From the NCBI RefSeq assembly GCF_014705615.1, contig NZ_JACXJA010000052.1:1-64000 (forward strand): 64,000 nucleotides of DNA, read 5' to 3'. Source of the DNA: Paenibacillus oceani. Its GTDB lineage: Bacteria; Bacillota; Bacilli; Paenibacillales; NBRC-103111. The position numbers and the translations under genes were made by a program. Under the pieces are notes generated by a model. The model made no database searches and was not told the DNA's origin. It worked only from the letters and a program-made list of their open reading frames with translations. Of this stretch, positions 54,044 through 63,763 are shown piece after piece (position 1 is the first letter of the stretch; every line of letters begins with the position of its first letter).

Positions 54044-55052
54044 ACCGATTGATCAGATAGGAGCGAATGCACAGATAGAACCGATCCGGCAGCCTTTGCT
54101 GCAAGTCGAGGCGCTCAAGAAATATTATCCGATCCGAAGCGGGTTGTTTCTGAAGCAAAAAGCGTTCGTCAAAGCGCTGGACGGGTTCTCGTTGTCCATC
54201 TACCCGGGTGAAACGGTCGGCTTGGTGGGGGAATCCGGCTGCGGCAAATCGACGGCCGGCAAGCTGATCGTCAGGCTCGAAGACCCGACGGAAGGAACGA
54301 TCCGGTTCGAGGGTCAGGATATTACGTCGCTCGCCGGCAGCAAGATGAGGAGCATTCGCCAGCGGCTGCAGATCGTATTCCAAGATCCGTATTCGTCCTT
54401 GAATCCGAGACAACGGATCGGTAGCCTGCTTGCCGAACCGCTGATCGTGCACGGGATGGAGCGTGCGGCCGCCAACGTCCGGGCGGAGGAGCTGCTGGAG
54501 CTGGTCGGCTTGTCGAAGGCGCACAAGCACCGTTTCCCGCACGAATTTTCCGGCGGCCAGAGACAGCGGATCGGGGTGGCGAGGGCGATCTCGCTGAACC
54601 CGAAGCTGATCGTCTGCGACGAGCCGGTATCGGCGCTGGATGCGTCCATTCAGGCGCAAATTTTGAATTTGCTTAAAGATTTGCAAAACCAGTTCCAATT
54701 CTCCTACTTATTTATCGCGCACGGCCTGGGCGCCGTGAGGTATATAAGCGACCGGATCGCGGTTATGTATTTGGGCAAAATCGTAGAGATCGCCAAAACG
54801 GAAACGTTGTTCCGCGCTCCCCGGCACCCGTATACGAGAGCGCTGCTGGACGCGTATCCAGTGCCCGACCCGAAGCAAAGGGGAAAGGAGCGGGTCGTGC
54901 TGGAAGGGGAAGTCCCCAGCTCGGTGAATCCGCCGTCCGGATGCCGGTTCCGCACGAGATGTCCTTTCGCACAGCCAGTATGCAGCGAGCTGGAGCCTGA
55001 ACTTGCGGGCAGCGGGGATCATGTGGCGGCCTGCCACTTCCCGCTTCAATAA
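54027..55052 (+). CDS. Oligo/dipeptide ABC transporter ATPase (DppF/OppF type)
   Basis: 341-residue ATPase. Walker [10 protein letters not shown], signature FSGGQRQR, Walker [13 protein letters not shown], plus the C-terminal [15 protein letters not shown] extension of the family. AGGAGG (54015-54020) selects the ATG at 54027, inside the end of the previous gene. Upstream in-frame codons are part of that gene. It forms the second ATPase of the transporter. Confidence 0.9.
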   Translation: MDKSVEPIDQIGANAQIEPIRQPLLQVEALKKYYPIRSGLFLKQKAFVKALDGFSLSIYPGETVGLVGESGCGKSTAGKLIVRLEDPTEGTIRFEGQDITSLAGSKMRSIRQRLQIVFQDPYSSLNPRQRIGSLLAEPLIVHGMERAAANVRAEELLELVGLSKAHKHRFPHEFSGGQRQRIGVARAISLNPKLIVCDEPVSALDASIQAQILNLLKDLQNQFQFSYLFIAHGLGAVRYISDRIAVMYLGKIVEIAKTETLFRAPRHPYTRALLDAYPVPDPKQRGKERVVLEGEVPSSVNPPSGCRFRTRCPFAQPVCSELEPELAGSGDHVAACHFPLQ

Positions 55053-55083
55053 ACGAACCGCGACACGAAGGAGAGAAACGCTC

Positions 55084-56034
55084 ATGATGGCATACGTGGT
55101 ACGCAGGGTCCTTCTCGCGATCCCCGTGCTGTTTGGCATAACGGTCATAAATTTTATCATCATTAATCTGTCGCCCGGCGATCCGGTAGACATGTACATC
55201 GATCCGCATACGACGGAAACCGAGATCGCGCTGAAGAAAGAGCAACTGGGTCTCAACGATCCGCTCTGGGTCCAATACTTCCTATGGCTCGGCAATATGC
55301 TGAAAGGGGATTTCGGGTATTCGTTCAGCTCGTACGAGCCGGTGACGACGATACTGCTGGAGCGGATCGGCCCTACGCTGCTGCTGATGGGAGCGGCGAT
55401 TGCAGTCGCCTATCTCATCGCCATTCCGATCGGCATGATCAGCGCGATCCGGCCTTATTCCAAGCTCGACTATTCGATTACCGGCCTGTCGTTCCTGGGG
55501 ATCTCGGTCCCGAACTTCTTCCTCGGCTTAACGGTCATTTACTTATTCTCGCTTCACTGGCAGTTGCTGCCGTCGGGCGGCATGAGAACGCTGGGAGGCG
55601 ACGAAGGAATCGGCGATTTGCTGCAGCATCTGGTGCTGCCGGCCCTCGTATTAAGCACGGGGATTGCGGGACAGATGGTCCGTTATGTGCGGGCGAGCAT
55701 GCTTGAGGTGCTTGGACAAGATTATTTGCGGACGGCGAAGGCCAAGGGCGTCAAGCCGTTTTATGTAGTCGTCAAGCACGGGTTTCGCAACGCGCTCATC
55801 CCGGTCATTACGGTAATCGGACTCGATATCTCGGTATTGATTGGCGGCTCGGTCATAACCGAGAAAATGTTCCAATGGCCCGGGATGGGGCAGTTGACGA
55901 TGCAGGCTATCTTGTCCCGGGACTATCCGGTCCTGATGGCGATCAACTTATGGGCGGCCGTCGTCGTCCTGACCGTTAATTTAATTACCGATATTTTATA
56001 TTCGTTTGCGGACCCGCGCATCCGTTACCGATAG
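55084..56034 (+). CDS. Oligo/dipeptide ABC transporter permease (DppB/OppB type)
   Basis: 316-residue inner-membrane permease with about six hydrophobic helices. The N-terminus VVRRVLLAIPVLFGITVINF and the FINLSPGDP-like NLSPGDPVDMYI are hallmarks of DppB; the coupling motif is in YVRASMLEVLGQDYLRTAKAKG. ATG 55084 follows GGAGAG. It forms the channel with the permease downstream. The EAA loop is intact. Confidence 0.92.
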   Translation: MMAYVVRRVLLAIPVLFGITVINFIIINLSPGDPVDMYIDPHTTETEIALKKEQLGLNDPLWVQYFLWLGNMLKGDFGYSFSSYEPVTTILLERIGPTLLLMGAAIAVAYLIAIPIGMISAIRPYSKLDYSITGLSFLGISVPNFFLGLTVIYLFSLHWQLLPSGGMRTLGGDEGIGDLLQHLVLPALVLSTGIAGQMVRYVRASMLEVLGQDYLRTAKAKGVKPFYVVVKHGFRNALIPVITVIGLDISVLIGGSVITEKMFQWPGMGQLTMQAILSRDYPVLMAINLWAAVVVLTVNLITDILYSFADPRIRYR

Positions 56035-56052
56035 AAGGGAGGGGGAGGTTTT

Positions 56053-56973
56053 ATGCAACAGCAACAGCGGAAGACAGATCCGGCAGCCGCTGCCGGCTCC
56101 CTTCCCGGACAGTCGTGGACGGATGCGGACGAGGGACGCGGGGTGTCGGGATGGGCCCGGTTCCGGCAGCACCGGCTGGCGGTGGCCGGTCTGGCGTTTA
56201 TGATGCTGCTGACCGCAGCCGCACTGCTCGCCCCTTGGCTGGCGCCGCACGATCCGTATGAGGTTACGGCGGTTTTCCAGGGAGCGCCGTCGGCCGACTA
56301 CATACTCGGCACCGATCAGATCGGCAGGGATGTGTTCAGCCGGCTGATCTACGCTTCCCGGGTATCGCTGCTGGTAGGCATCGGCGCGGTCGCCATCTAT
56401 ATGGCCATCGGCACGCTGCTCGGCTTGCTGGCCGGTTATTTCGGCGGCTGGGTCGATACGCTGATCATGCGGCTAGTCGATATTATGATGTCGTTTCCGG
56501 CGCTGCTCGTGATCCTCGTACTGGTCAGCATTGTCGGACCGAGTTTGTTTAACGTCATTCTGGTGCTCGGGCTGCTTGGCTGGCCGGCGGTTACGAGAAT
56601 TGTGCGCGGCAGCGTGCTTACCATCAAGCAGGCCGATTACATCAAAGCGGGTATCGCCTTGGGGCTGCCGACCCACCGACTGTTATTCCGCCATATTTTG
56701 CTGAACGCGTCGGCGCCGATTCTGGTCAAAGCGACCTTCGGCGTAGCGACGGCGATCTTGACGGAAGCTTCGCTCAGCTTCCTCGGCGTAGGCGTTCAGC
56801 CGCCGACGGCGAGCTGGGGCAATATGCTGACCGAAGCGCAAAGCCTGACGACGCTTGCCAACCAGTACTGGTTATGGGTTCCGCCTGGACTGATGATCGT
56901 ACTGACGGTTCTGTCGGTAAACTTCATCGGCGACGGCATTCGCGACACGCTCGATCCGAAGAGTATAAGCTAA
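56053..56973 (+). CDS. Oligo/dipeptide ABC transporter permease (DppC/OppC type)
   Basis: 306-residue permease. GTDQIGRDVFSRLIYASRVSLLVG is diagnostic of DppC; the coupling loop is near RGSVLTIKQADYIKAGIALGLP split over ~196-217. Strong GGGAGGGGGAGG site before ATG 56053. The N-terminal ~40 residues are polar and Gln/Asp-rich, a cytoplasmic extension common in the family. The binding protein gene follows after 87 bp. Confidence 0.92.
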   Translation: MQQQQRKTDPAAAAGSLPGQSWTDADEGRGVSGWARFRQHRLAVAGLAFMMLLTAAALLAPWLAPHDPYEVTAVFQGAPSADYILGTDQIGRDVFSRLIYASRVSLLVGIGAVAIYMAIGTLLGLLAGYFGGWVDTLIMRLVDIMMSFPALLVILVLVSIVGPSLFNVILVLGLLGWPAVTRIVRGSVLTIKQADYIKAGIALGLPTHRLLFRHILLNASAPILVKATFGVATAILTEASLSFLGVGVQPPTASWGNMLTEAQSLTTLANQYWLWVPPGLMIVLTVLSVNFIGDGIRDTLDPKSIS

Positions 56974-57059
56974 CGGTTTATGGTTCACCACATAGATGTC
57001 GTCTTCCTGCGAAGAGGACTGCATAGACACAATTTAAGAAAAAGAAGGGGACCGTACAC

Positions 57060-58697
57060 ATGAAACCTCTGTTCAAATCAGCCGCCATTCTGCTTCTGTC
57101 CACATCGCTGCTCCTGGCTGCCTGCTCGTCCAAAAATTCGGGACAAACGCCGGAAGCCGGCGGTGCAACCGGCGAATCGAAGGGCAAGCCGAAAATCGTC
57201 AACGTGGGCGTCTTTAATGCCCCGATCTCGTTTAACCCGCTGATCAGCTCCAAAGACTTGTCGTCCGCGGAAATCGGCACGATGCTGTTCGAGCCGCTGC
57301 TGAACCGGATTCAGCCGCTGGAGTTTTTGCCGCAGCTCGCGGAGTCGTTCGATACGAAGGATAAACAAACGTACACAGTCAAGCTGAATGCCAAAGCGAA
57401 ATGGACGGACGGCAAGCCGGTAACGACCGAGGATGTCGCGTTCACGCTGCTGCTGATCGCCAATCCGAAGGCCGAATCGAGCCTTGGCTCCAGCATCTCG
57501 TTTCTGGAAGGTGTAAACGGGGACGGCAAGCTGGAGGACGGCAAAACCGACATATCCGGCTTCAAAGTCATCGATGCCCAGACGTTCGAGCTGAAAGCGA
57601 AAACGCCGACAGACCCTAACATCATTAAGGAGCAGTTCGGCATGAAGTTCAAGCCGCTGCCGAAGCATGTGCTGAAAGACGTGAAGCCTGAGGAGCTCGC
57701 GAAGCATCCGTTCATGCAAAAGCCCGACGTCACGAGCGGAGCGTTCAAATTCGTCCAATACCAGAAAGATCAATACGTAGAGCTTGCCGCGAACAAAGAG
57801 TATTACCGCGGAACGCCGAAGCTGGACAAAATCTTTGTCAAAATAATGCCTAGCGCCAACCTCGTAGCCCAGCTGCAAAGCGGGGAAATCGATATGAACT
57901 ACGGGCTGGGCATCGGCAATCTGCCGGACCAGGACTTCGAGACGGTGAAGAAAAACGCGAACCTGCGCACGAAGCTGGAGCCTCAAGTGGGGATTCAGGG
58001 AATGATGATCAATACGAAGACAATCCCGGACGTGAAGGTGCGCCAGGCGATCGCCTACGCGACGAATCGCCAGCTCATTGTCGACAACCTGATGAAGGGC
58101 GACGCAGAAATTTTCGACAGCGTGTATCCGTCCTTAAGCGCGTACCAGAACAAATCGCTCAAGCCGACTCCGTTCGATCCGGAGAAAGCGAAAGCTCTGC
58201 TGAAAGAAGCCGGATGGGATGCGAACAAGGAGCTTGATTTCGTCGTACCGGCAGGCAACCTGATCCGCGAGCAATCGGCGCAAATTATCGCTGAAAACTT
58301 GAAGGCGGTTGGCATCAAGACGAAAATCAGCAAGTACGATTTCGCGACGGTCAGCCAAAAATCGCTCAAGCATGAATTCGATCTGCTGCTCACCGGCATG
58401 TACATGAATATCGACCCGGATTCGTCCGCGTATTATCACAGCAAGGGCAACAGCAATTCGCCGGCGTACAGCAATCCGGAAGTCGACCAGCTGCTCGAGA
58501 AGGGCAAGTCGGAAGCGGACGAGAAGGTGCGCAAGCAGATTTACGATCAAGTTCAGGTTATCGTCCAAAAAGATATGCCGCTGCTCACGCTGTATTACAA
58601 CCCGACGCTGATCGCGGTTAACAAACGGGTGACGAAAGGCGAACCGCGCCTGTTCGGAACGACTTATGACGTGCATGAGTGGGACGTAGCGCAATAA
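57060..58697 (+). CDS. Peptide-binding lipoprotein (family 5 solute-binding protein)
   Basis: 545-residue extracellular binding protein. Lipobox LLAAC with Cys22. The family-5 pattern is clear: a hinge region with LFEPLLNRIQPLEFLPQLAESF, KWTDGKPVTTEDVAFTL and, later, VRQAIAYATNRQLIVDNL. It is last of the transporter genes and would deliver oligopeptides or dipeptides to the permeases. AAGAAGGGG-like site before ATG 57060. Other family-5 ligands such as nickel or sugars-containing compounds cannot be excluded. Confidence 0.88.
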   Translation: MKPLFKSAAILLLSTSLLLAACSSKNSGQTPEAGGATGESKGKPKIVNVGVFNAPISFNPLISSKDLSSAEIGTMLFEPLLNRIQPLEFLPQLAESFDTKDKQTYTVKLNAKAKWTDGKPVTTEDVAFTLLLIANPKAESSLGSSISFLEGVNGDGKLEDGKTDISGFKVIDAQTFELKAKTPTDPNIIKEQFGMKFKPLPKHVLKDVKPEELAKHPFMQKPDVTSGAFKFVQYQKDQYVELAANKEYYRGTPKLDKIFVKIMPSANLVAQLQSGEIDMNYGLGIGNLPDQDFETVKKNANLRTKLEPQVGIQGMMINTKTIPDVKVRQAIAYATNRQLIVDNLMKGDAEIFDSVYPSLSAYQNKSLKPTPFDPEKAKALLKEAGWDANKELDFVVPAGNLIREQSAQIIAENLKAVGIKTKISKYDFATVSQKSLKHEFDLLLTGMYMNIDPDSSAYYHSKGNSNSPAYSNPEVDQLLEKGKSEADEKVRKQIYDQVQVIVQKDMPLLTLYYNPTLIAVNKRVTKGEPRLFGTTYDVHEWDVAQ

Positions 58698-58738
58698 GGG
58701 AATAGTGGCTTGTTATACGATGCGAAAGGGTGAGCGGT

Positions 58739-59203
58739 ATGGCTCAAGCGAAAAAACAAATTCTAGTGAGCGCGCAGTGGCTCGGCCGGCGTCGCTTCGA
58801 AGCGAAAGGCCCGAGCGGATACCCGCTCGTGATGGATTCGAATGCGGAGAACGGCGGCGACGGTTCGGGCAACAGCCCGCTGGAGCTCGTGATCATGGGC
58901 TTGATCGGCTGCATGGGCATCGGCGTAACCAAGCTGCTCGAGAAAATGCGTCAATCGCTCGAGTCGCTCGAGATTACGGCGGACGGCATCCGCGCCGACG
59001 AGATCCCGTACGGGGTGACGGAGGTGCACCTGACCTTCGACGCCAAGGGCGAAGTGGCCGCTTCCCGGATCTGGCAGGCGATCAAGCTTGAGGCGGAGCA
59101 GTATTGCCCCGTTGCCGCTTCCTTGAAGGCGGCGATTATTCCGCACCTCGTGCTTAACGGCGTCGAGACCGCGCCGCCTGCGGACATCCCGAAGCCGGAA
59201 TAA
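58739..59203 (+). CDS. OsmC family protein
   Basis: 154-residue protein of the OsmC/Ohr fold, thiol peroxidases acting on organic hydroperoxides. Both conserved cysteines are present, in LIGCMGIG and in EQYCPVAASL. ATG 58739 follows AAAGGG by eight bases; a GTG nine bases upstream overlaps that site. It is 42 bp after the peptide-binding gene and may be read through with it. It is closer to the generic YhfA-like OsmC group than to Ohr. Confidence 0.85.
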   Translation: MAQAKKQILVSAQWLGRRRFEAKGPSGYPLVMDSNAENGGDGSGNSPLELVIMGLIGCMGIGVTKLLEKMRQSLESLEITADGIRADEIPYGVTEVHLTFDAKGEVAASRIWQAIKLEAEQYCPVAASLKAAIIPHLVLNGVETAPPADIPKPE

Positions 59204-59245
59204 GCGGCAAACCGCTGCTATGCGGCACATAATCTTCCCATACAT

Positions 59246-59284
59246 AGCCGATACCGTTCCAGCTTCCTGGATCAGGTGTCGGCT
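59246..59284 (+). terminator. Possible terminator of the OsmC gene
   Basis: AGCCGATACC (59246-59255) pairs with GGTGTCGGCT (59275-59284) with one mismatch. The T tail is weak (TTGTG). Confidence 0.5.
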
Positions 59285-59315
59285 TTGTGTGCGTTCAGGA
59301 CCGCACCGCCCAATA

Positions 59316-59346
59316 ATAAAAAGAGGTGCAGGCTTATCGCCGCACC
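59316..59346 (-). terminator. Terminator of trpB
   Basis: On the reverse strand GGTGC (59346-59342) and GCACC (59329-59325) pair around a 12-base loop and are followed by TCTTTTTATTATT. Confidence 0.7.
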
Positions 59347-59362
59347 CCGGTAAAAAGTTGAC

Positions 59363-60526
59363 TTATTTGTTAAGCATCTGGAACACTTGCTCGACGTCTT
59401 TGTCGCCGCGTCCGGACAAGTTGATGATCAGGATCTGGTCCTTGCTCATCGTAGGAGCGAGTTTTTTCGCGTAAGCGACCGGATGCGAGCTTTCCAGCGC
59501 CGGAATAATGCCTTCCGTGCGGGACAGCTCCTGGAACGCCTCCAGCACTTCCTCGTTCGTCACGGTGACGTATTCGGCACGTCCGGATACTTTCAAGTGG
59601 CTGTGTTCCGGTCCGATGCCCGGATAATCAAGCCCGGCCGCGATCGAGTAGGTCGGCTTCGGATTGCCGTCCGCGTCAAGCAGTACGAGGCAGCGGAAGC
59701 CATGGATCACGCCCGGCACGCCTTGGGTCAAAGTAGGGGCTTGATCGGGCTCGACGCCGATCAGGCGGACGGACGCCTCGTCGATGTAATGCGCGAACGC
59801 GCCGATCGCGTTGCTGCCTCCGCCTACGCAGGCAAGAACGGCATCGGGCAGGCGGCCTTCCTTCTCCAAAATTTGCCGTTTCGATTCTTCGCTGACGACG
59901 GACTGGAAATGCTTAACCATCGTCGGGAATGGGTGAGGGCCGACGGCGGAGCCGAGCAAATAAAACGTCGTTTTGTAATTTTCCACGAGATCGTTCAAAG
60001 CTTCGTCGACCGCGTCTTTCAGCCGGGCTTGTCCTTTGGTTACCGGCACGACCTTCGCTCCGAGCAGCTCCATCCGGAATACGTTCAACGCCTGACGGCG
60101 GGTATCTTCTGCACCCATGTAGATGACGCATTCCATATCGAACATCGCGCACGCCGTCGCCGTAGCTACGCCGTGCTGCCCTGCGCCGGTTTCCGCGATG
60201 ACCCGCTTGGCGCCCATCCGTTTGGCAAGCAGGATTTGGCCGACCACGTTGTTGATCTTGTGAGCGCCGGTATGATTCAGATCTTCCCGCTTCAAGTATA
60301 TTTTCGCTCCGCCCCACTTTTTCGTCAGCTGCGCTGCGAAGGTAAGCGGATTTTCGCGTCCCACATATTCACGCAAATAATAGTTCAGCTCTTCCTTGAA
60401 CTCCGGGTCGTCCTTGTATTTATAAAATTGAGCGGTCAAGTAATCCATAGCTTCCTGCAGCATCGGAGGGATGAAGCTGCCGCCAAACTCTCCGAAATAT
60501 CCTTCAAGCACGTCCTGTTGACTCAT
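59363..60526 (-). CDS. trpB: Tryptophan synthase beta subunit
   Basis: 387-residue PLP enzyme making tryptophan from indole and serine. Start [17 protein letters not shown] lysine Lys90 in [22 protein letters not shown] and the phosphate-binding [12 protein letters not shown] are all intact. GGAGG selects the ATG at 60526 over an upstream in-frame start. No trpA or other trp genes adjoin it, so it is a solitary copy; some bacteria use such a copy for indole salvage or partner it with a distant trpA. It has its own promoter and terminator. Confidence 0.92.
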   Translation of the reverse strand: MSQQDVLEGYFGEFGGSFIPPMLQEAMDYLTAQFYKYKDDPEFKEELNYYLREYVGRENPLTFAAQLTKKWGGAKIYLKREDLNHTGAHKINNVVGQILLAKRMGAKRVIAETGAGQHGVATATACAMFDMECVIYMGAEDTRRQALNVFRMELLGAKVVPVTKGQARLKDAVDEALNDLVENYKTTFYLLGSAVGPHPFPTMVKHFQSVVSEESKRQILEKEGRLPDAVLACVGGGSNAIGAFAHYIDEASVRLIGVEPDQAPTLTQGVPGVIHGFRCLVLLDADGNPKPTYSIAAGLDYPGIGPEHSHLKVSGRAEYVTVTNEEVLEAFQELSRTEGIIPALESSHPVAYAKKLAPTMSKDQILIINLSGRGDKDVEQVFQMLNK

Positions 60527-60569
60527 GTGCAAACGCCTCCAAATCATTACAAGTATAAGTCCCGTTCTC

Positions 60570-60599
60570 ATCTTAATGAATGCCGGTCCGGTTTGTCAA
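60570..60599 (-). promoter_or_regulatory. Promoter of trpB
   Basis: On the reverse strand TTGACA (60599-60594) and TAAGAT (60575-60570) with an 18-bp spacer. No T-box or trp leader hairpin is visible between it and the start. Confidence 0.6.
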
Positions 60600-60643
60600 A
60601 GCAAATTGTAGCCGCCGCGGCGGGACGGCTCCGGAAGGCCGAA

Positions 60644-60678
60644 AAACCTCCCGGGCTCTGGGGCTGCCCGGAAGGTTT
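60644..60678 (-). terminator. Terminator of the binding-protein gene
   Basis: Arms AAACCTCCCGGGC (60644-60656) and GCCCGGAAGGTTT (60666-60678) pair with one mismatch; on the reverse strand the tail is TTTTTC. Confidence 0.75.
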
Positions 60679-60709
60679 CGTTCGGCTGTCGGTTGCTGTT
60701 ACCCGCTTA

Positions 60710-62026
60710 TTACTTGCTGCCTGATTTGATTTTGGCGATTTCCTTCTCCGCTTCCTCCGCCGCTGTCCGCAGGGCGGTATTGACGTCGACGCCGCCTTTC
60801 GTGAGCGTATACATCATTTTCTCGAACTGCAGGGCGATTGTCCGGTTGTGCTGTGCTGCTACGAACGGGGCGGCCGGTTTACTGATCAGAAGAGATTTGA
60901 CGTTTTTGCCCTTCAAGTTCGGGTTGTCCTGTCCATACACATCTTTTACCTGTTTGTTATTAATGACAGGCAAACCCAAAGCTTGTTTCGCGATATGCGT
61001 CTGCATCTCGTCGCTCGTCATGTAGGAGATCGCATCGAAGGCCGCTTCCTTATGCTTGCTAATGCTTGTGATATAGGCTAGCGTCAGCATCGACTGCGCC
61101 CCTACGCCGCGCTTGTCGCTGAATTCGGGGAGTTGAACCACATCCCAGTTCACTTCCTGCGGTGTCGTAGGAATCGTATAGGCGTACATGGCAGCGGTTT
61201 TGCTTTTTAGGAACAAGTTGGAGATCCCGGAGAACGAGCCTTCCTTCGTCACGTTGCCCGGAATTTCATAAAACCGGGATAAATTTCTCGTGAAAGCGGC
61301 CCATCTCTCATCCGTGTGAATGATCGGCTTGTCGGTTTTCGGATCGATGAAGCCTAGCGATTGCTGGTTCAGCCAGCCCATATTGTAGAACTGCGTAATA
61401 AATCCTCTGTATTCGGTGCCGTCCACCGTACGCGTCAACTGTTTGGCCAACTCATAGGTTTCGTCCCACGTCATGCCGTCCTTCGGGTACGGTTTGCCGA
61501 ATTGGTCAAAGATGTCTTTGTTGTACATGAGACCGAGGGTATTCATTCGAAAAGGCAGTGCGTACATTCCGCCGCCTGACAACGTTTGTACCGCTTGAAG
61601 GATGCTGGGATCAAGCTGGGACAAATCATATTTGTTTTTCTTGATCAGCTCGGTCATATCGTATTCGAATTTAAACGGAGCGATCAGCCTGTAGTGATTC
61701 AGGTCCGCATTCAGCATAACGTCGATAGGATCACCTGCGGCAATCATGGACGTAATATGCGCTTCCGGATTCGTATCGGGAGAGGAGACAAATTTTATCG
61801 TAATATGAGGATATTTTTTTACGATCAAGTTCCCGTATTGCTCCATAAACGTTTCCGGGAGCACGCCTGCGCTCGGATCGTAAAACGTAAGCGTTACCGG
61901 CTCTTTAGGTTTCTCAGCCTGGCTCTCGCCCTGAACTTCCGCCGGCTTGCTTCCCCCGGAGCATCCGAACAATACGGCCGCCGTCAGCGATAGGACCCCT
62001 GCTGTTTTCAAGCTCTGTCTGAACAT
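60710..62026 (-). CDS. Extracellular sugar-binding lipoprotein (family 1)
   Basis: 438-residue ABC-importer binding protein. Signal peptide ending in lipobox VLFGC (Cys22), Ser/Gly-rich linker, then family-1 features (MYALPFRMNTLGLMYNKDIF, PYPKDGMTWDETYELAKQL). GGGAGAG precedes ATG 62026. It has no permease or ATPase genes beside it. It is divergent from an AraC-family gene, which probably regulates it. It is the same family as the protein at 12140, with a shared PKDGMTWDE/PRDGMYWDE segment. Confidence 0.88.
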   Translation of the reverse strand: MFRQSLKTAGVLSLTAAVLFGCSGGSKPAEVQGESQAEKPKEPVTLTFYDPSAGVLPETFMEQYGNLIVKKYPHITIKFVSSPDTNPEAHITSMIAAGDPIDVMLNADLNHYRLIAPFKFEYDMTELIKKNKYDLSQLDPSILQAVQTLSGGGMYALPFRMNTLGLMYNKDIFDQFGKPYPKDGMTWDETYELAKQLTRTVDGTEYRGFITQFYNMGWLNQQSLGFIDPKTDKPIIHTDERWAAFTRNLSRFYEIPGNVTKEGSFSGISNLFLKSKTAAMYAYTIPTTPQEVNWDVVQLPEFSDKRGVGAQSMLTLAYITSISKHKEAAFDAISYMTSDEMQTHIAKQALGLPVINNKQVKDVYGQDNPNLKGKNVKSLLISKPAAPFVAAQHNRTIALQFEKMMYTLTKGGVDVNTALRTAAEEAEKEIAKIKSGSK

Positions 62027-62060
62027 GCTTGATCTCTCCCTTTTTGGTAAATTTAACTTG

Positions 62061-62074
62061 TGTAAGCGCTGTAT
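62061..62074 (-). promoter_or_regulatory. Possible cre site (CcpA) upstream of the binding protein
   Basis: TGTAAGCGCTGTAT matches the catabolite-responsive element consensus at 12 of 14 positions, 35 bp before the binding-protein start. One imperfect site only. Confidence 0.4.
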
Positions 62075-62205
62075 TTAATACTACAATAGAAACCAGAATC
62101 GAGTGCGACATTGTTTAAGCGCCATCGGTCACTTTTTTACCAGTTGTATGTTCCAATGGGTCGTTCGATATCGGAATCCACTTCTGAATAGAGAGGCGAA
62201 GCGGC

Positions 62206-63099
62206 ATGAGCATGAAGAAAGTACCGATCTATGAAGACTTTGTCGGCGGCGTTCCGAATCTGATTATTGGCAACGAGCGGTTTTATATCGATATCCGCGA
62301 TTCGCGTCATTCGTATTTGCACCACCACAATTTTGCGGAGATCTCGTTTTTCTTTGAAGGCAGCGGGGTTGAGACGATCAACGGGGTGGAGTATGAGCTG
62401 AAGCAGGGCAGCGTAACGGTTATACTTCCCCACCACATGCATATCATCAAGACCGACAAGGAGCGCCAGCTGCGCAAATATTGCTGCATGTTCGATCTGC
62501 AGCTGTTGTCGGGGATGAAGGAGGACAGCTGGTTTTCGCGAATGTTGTACGGAATCGGTTCGGGCACACCTTCGTCGGTGCTCTTCAAAGGCCAGGAGAG
62601 CGAACGGATGGAAGGAATCTTTGGCCATCTGTTGCAGGAGTTCCATAATACGAGCAGTCCCGGACGGCCGAATATGATCAAGGCGAAGCTGAACGAAGCG
62701 ATGCTGCTGTTTATCCGCAAAGGGCTGGACGTCGCCTCCTCTTCGGGTTCCCGAACCTCGTCGCCGTCGGCCGAAGAGACGCCGCTGTTATGGCCGATTT
62801 TAAAATATTTGCATACGCACTGCACCGAGAAGCTGACGTTGACCGAGCTGTCCAGCCAGTTCCATCTGAGCGTGCCGTATATGAGCCGTTTCTTCAAAGA
62901 GCATGTCGGCATGGGCTTTGTCGAGTATTTGCACCGGCTGCGCATCCAGCGCGCCACCAATATGCTGCTGTACACAGATAAGACGATTACCGATATCGCC
63001 TATGAGGTGGGCTTTGACAATTCCCGTACGTTTTCCCGCGTCTTTCGGGAGCAGAAGGGCCGCTCGGCCCGGGAGTACCGCCTCGTACAAATGAAATAA
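62206..63099 (+). CDS. AraC-family regulator with cupin domain
   Basis: 297-residue regulator. Cupin sensor with HSYLHHHNFAEISFFFEGSG and ILPHHMHIIK; the C-terminal double helix-turn-helix is complete (LTELSSQFHLSVPYMSRFFKEHVG and TITDIAYEVGFDNSRTFSRVF). ATG 62206 follows GAGAGG; an ATG two codons on is also possible. It is divergent from the sugar-binding gene across 179 bp, which suggests direct regulation. A clear terminator follows. Confidence 0.9.
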   Translation: MSMKKVPIYEDFVGGVPNLIIGNERFYIDIRDSRHSYLHHHNFAEISFFFEGSGVETINGVEYELKQGSVTVILPHHMHIIKTDKERQLRKYCCMFDLQLLSGMKEDSWFSRMLYGIGSGTPSSVLFKGQESERMEGIFGHLLQEFHNTSSPGRPNMIKAKLNEAMLLFIRKGLDVASSSGSRTSSPSAEETPLLWPILKYLHTHCTEKLTLTELSSQFHLSVPYMSRFFKEHVGMGFVEYLHRLRIQRATNMLLYTDKTITDIAYEVGFDNSRTFSRVFREQKGRSAREYRLVQMK

Positions 63100-63112
63100 T
63101 CCATCTACTAGG

Positions 63113-63134
63113 AGCCCCGGAGGGCTTTTTTTTG
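63113..63134 (+). terminator. Terminator of the AraC gene
   Basis: AGCCC (63113-63117), loop CGGA, GGGCT (63122-63126), then eight T. Confidence 0.85.
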
Positions 63135-63763
63135 TCAGAATGTATATCGTGGGAGTGGCACTAAATCTCGGTTAACGCCAGCGCCAAAAGACGCCGGTAG
63201 GCGTTTATCCTTCATAGCCGGAATGTTCAAGTGCTTCGCCGTACTGAAGCGAAAATGCGGGTTCCCTTCCTTGGCGTTAGAGAACGTACTCAGGTTCGAT
63301 CGATGACTAACGAATCGGATCGTGCTTATGGCTGAAAAGCGACGTTATTGCAGACTGAACGAATCCAGGTATCGTTATCGAACCGAAAGTGGAAAAAACG
63401 ATCCGATTTGCCGGGAATAACCATACAAGAGTTCGTTTCAAATTCAAACGTCCGCATTCAGTGCGGGTAACGATTGCTGGGTTCGTTAGCCATACCACCC
63501 GCATGAAGACAACACGACTGAGGACGAGCGGCTGGAGCGAAGGTACCCATTCCCTTCCACGACCTAACATATGGGTCTGCACGTCAAAGGACCGTTACGG
63601 ATGTTTTCCGGACGGTTTTTCTTATTTTATCAGACGCCGGCAGGCGTTTACGCTTGTTTCTTAAAATGTCGTTATCGATGTTTAGTATTAGTTATTTATT
63701 GAGAAAATAAGTTCGAGTAAGCTGGAACCGAGGCTAAATAAAACCTATCGATGGAGGGTCAAC
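63135..63763. other. Structured intergenic region with nested inverted repeats
   Basis: About 630 bp with no recognised gene. Inverted pairs: TAACGCCA (63173-63180)/TGGCGTTA (63272-63279), AATCGGATCGT (63313-63323)/ACGATCCGATT (63398-63408), CTAACGAA (63308-63315)/TTCGTTAG (63482-63489). A small palindrome ACGCC-N4-GGCGT occurs at 63191-63204 and again at 63634-63647. A forward open frame at 63389-63664 has no recognisable content. The leader and promoter of the last gene must lie near its right end. Confidence 0.6.
63591..63624 (+). terminator. Terminator-like hairpin in the structured region
   Basis: ACCGT (63591-63595)/ACGGT (63612-63616) with inner CGG/CCG, then T residues. Same arms as part of the terminator at 16469. 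Confidence 0.5.

Noticed and set aside
60527-60640. T-box or trp attenuator upstream of trpB
   Set aside because: No T-box core sequence, tandem Trp codons or terminator/antiterminator pair was seen between promoter and start.
59387-60724. Forward open frame of about 445 codons opposite trpB
   Set aside because: trpB is unmistakable on the reverse strand and the forward frame lacks motifs or a ribosome site.
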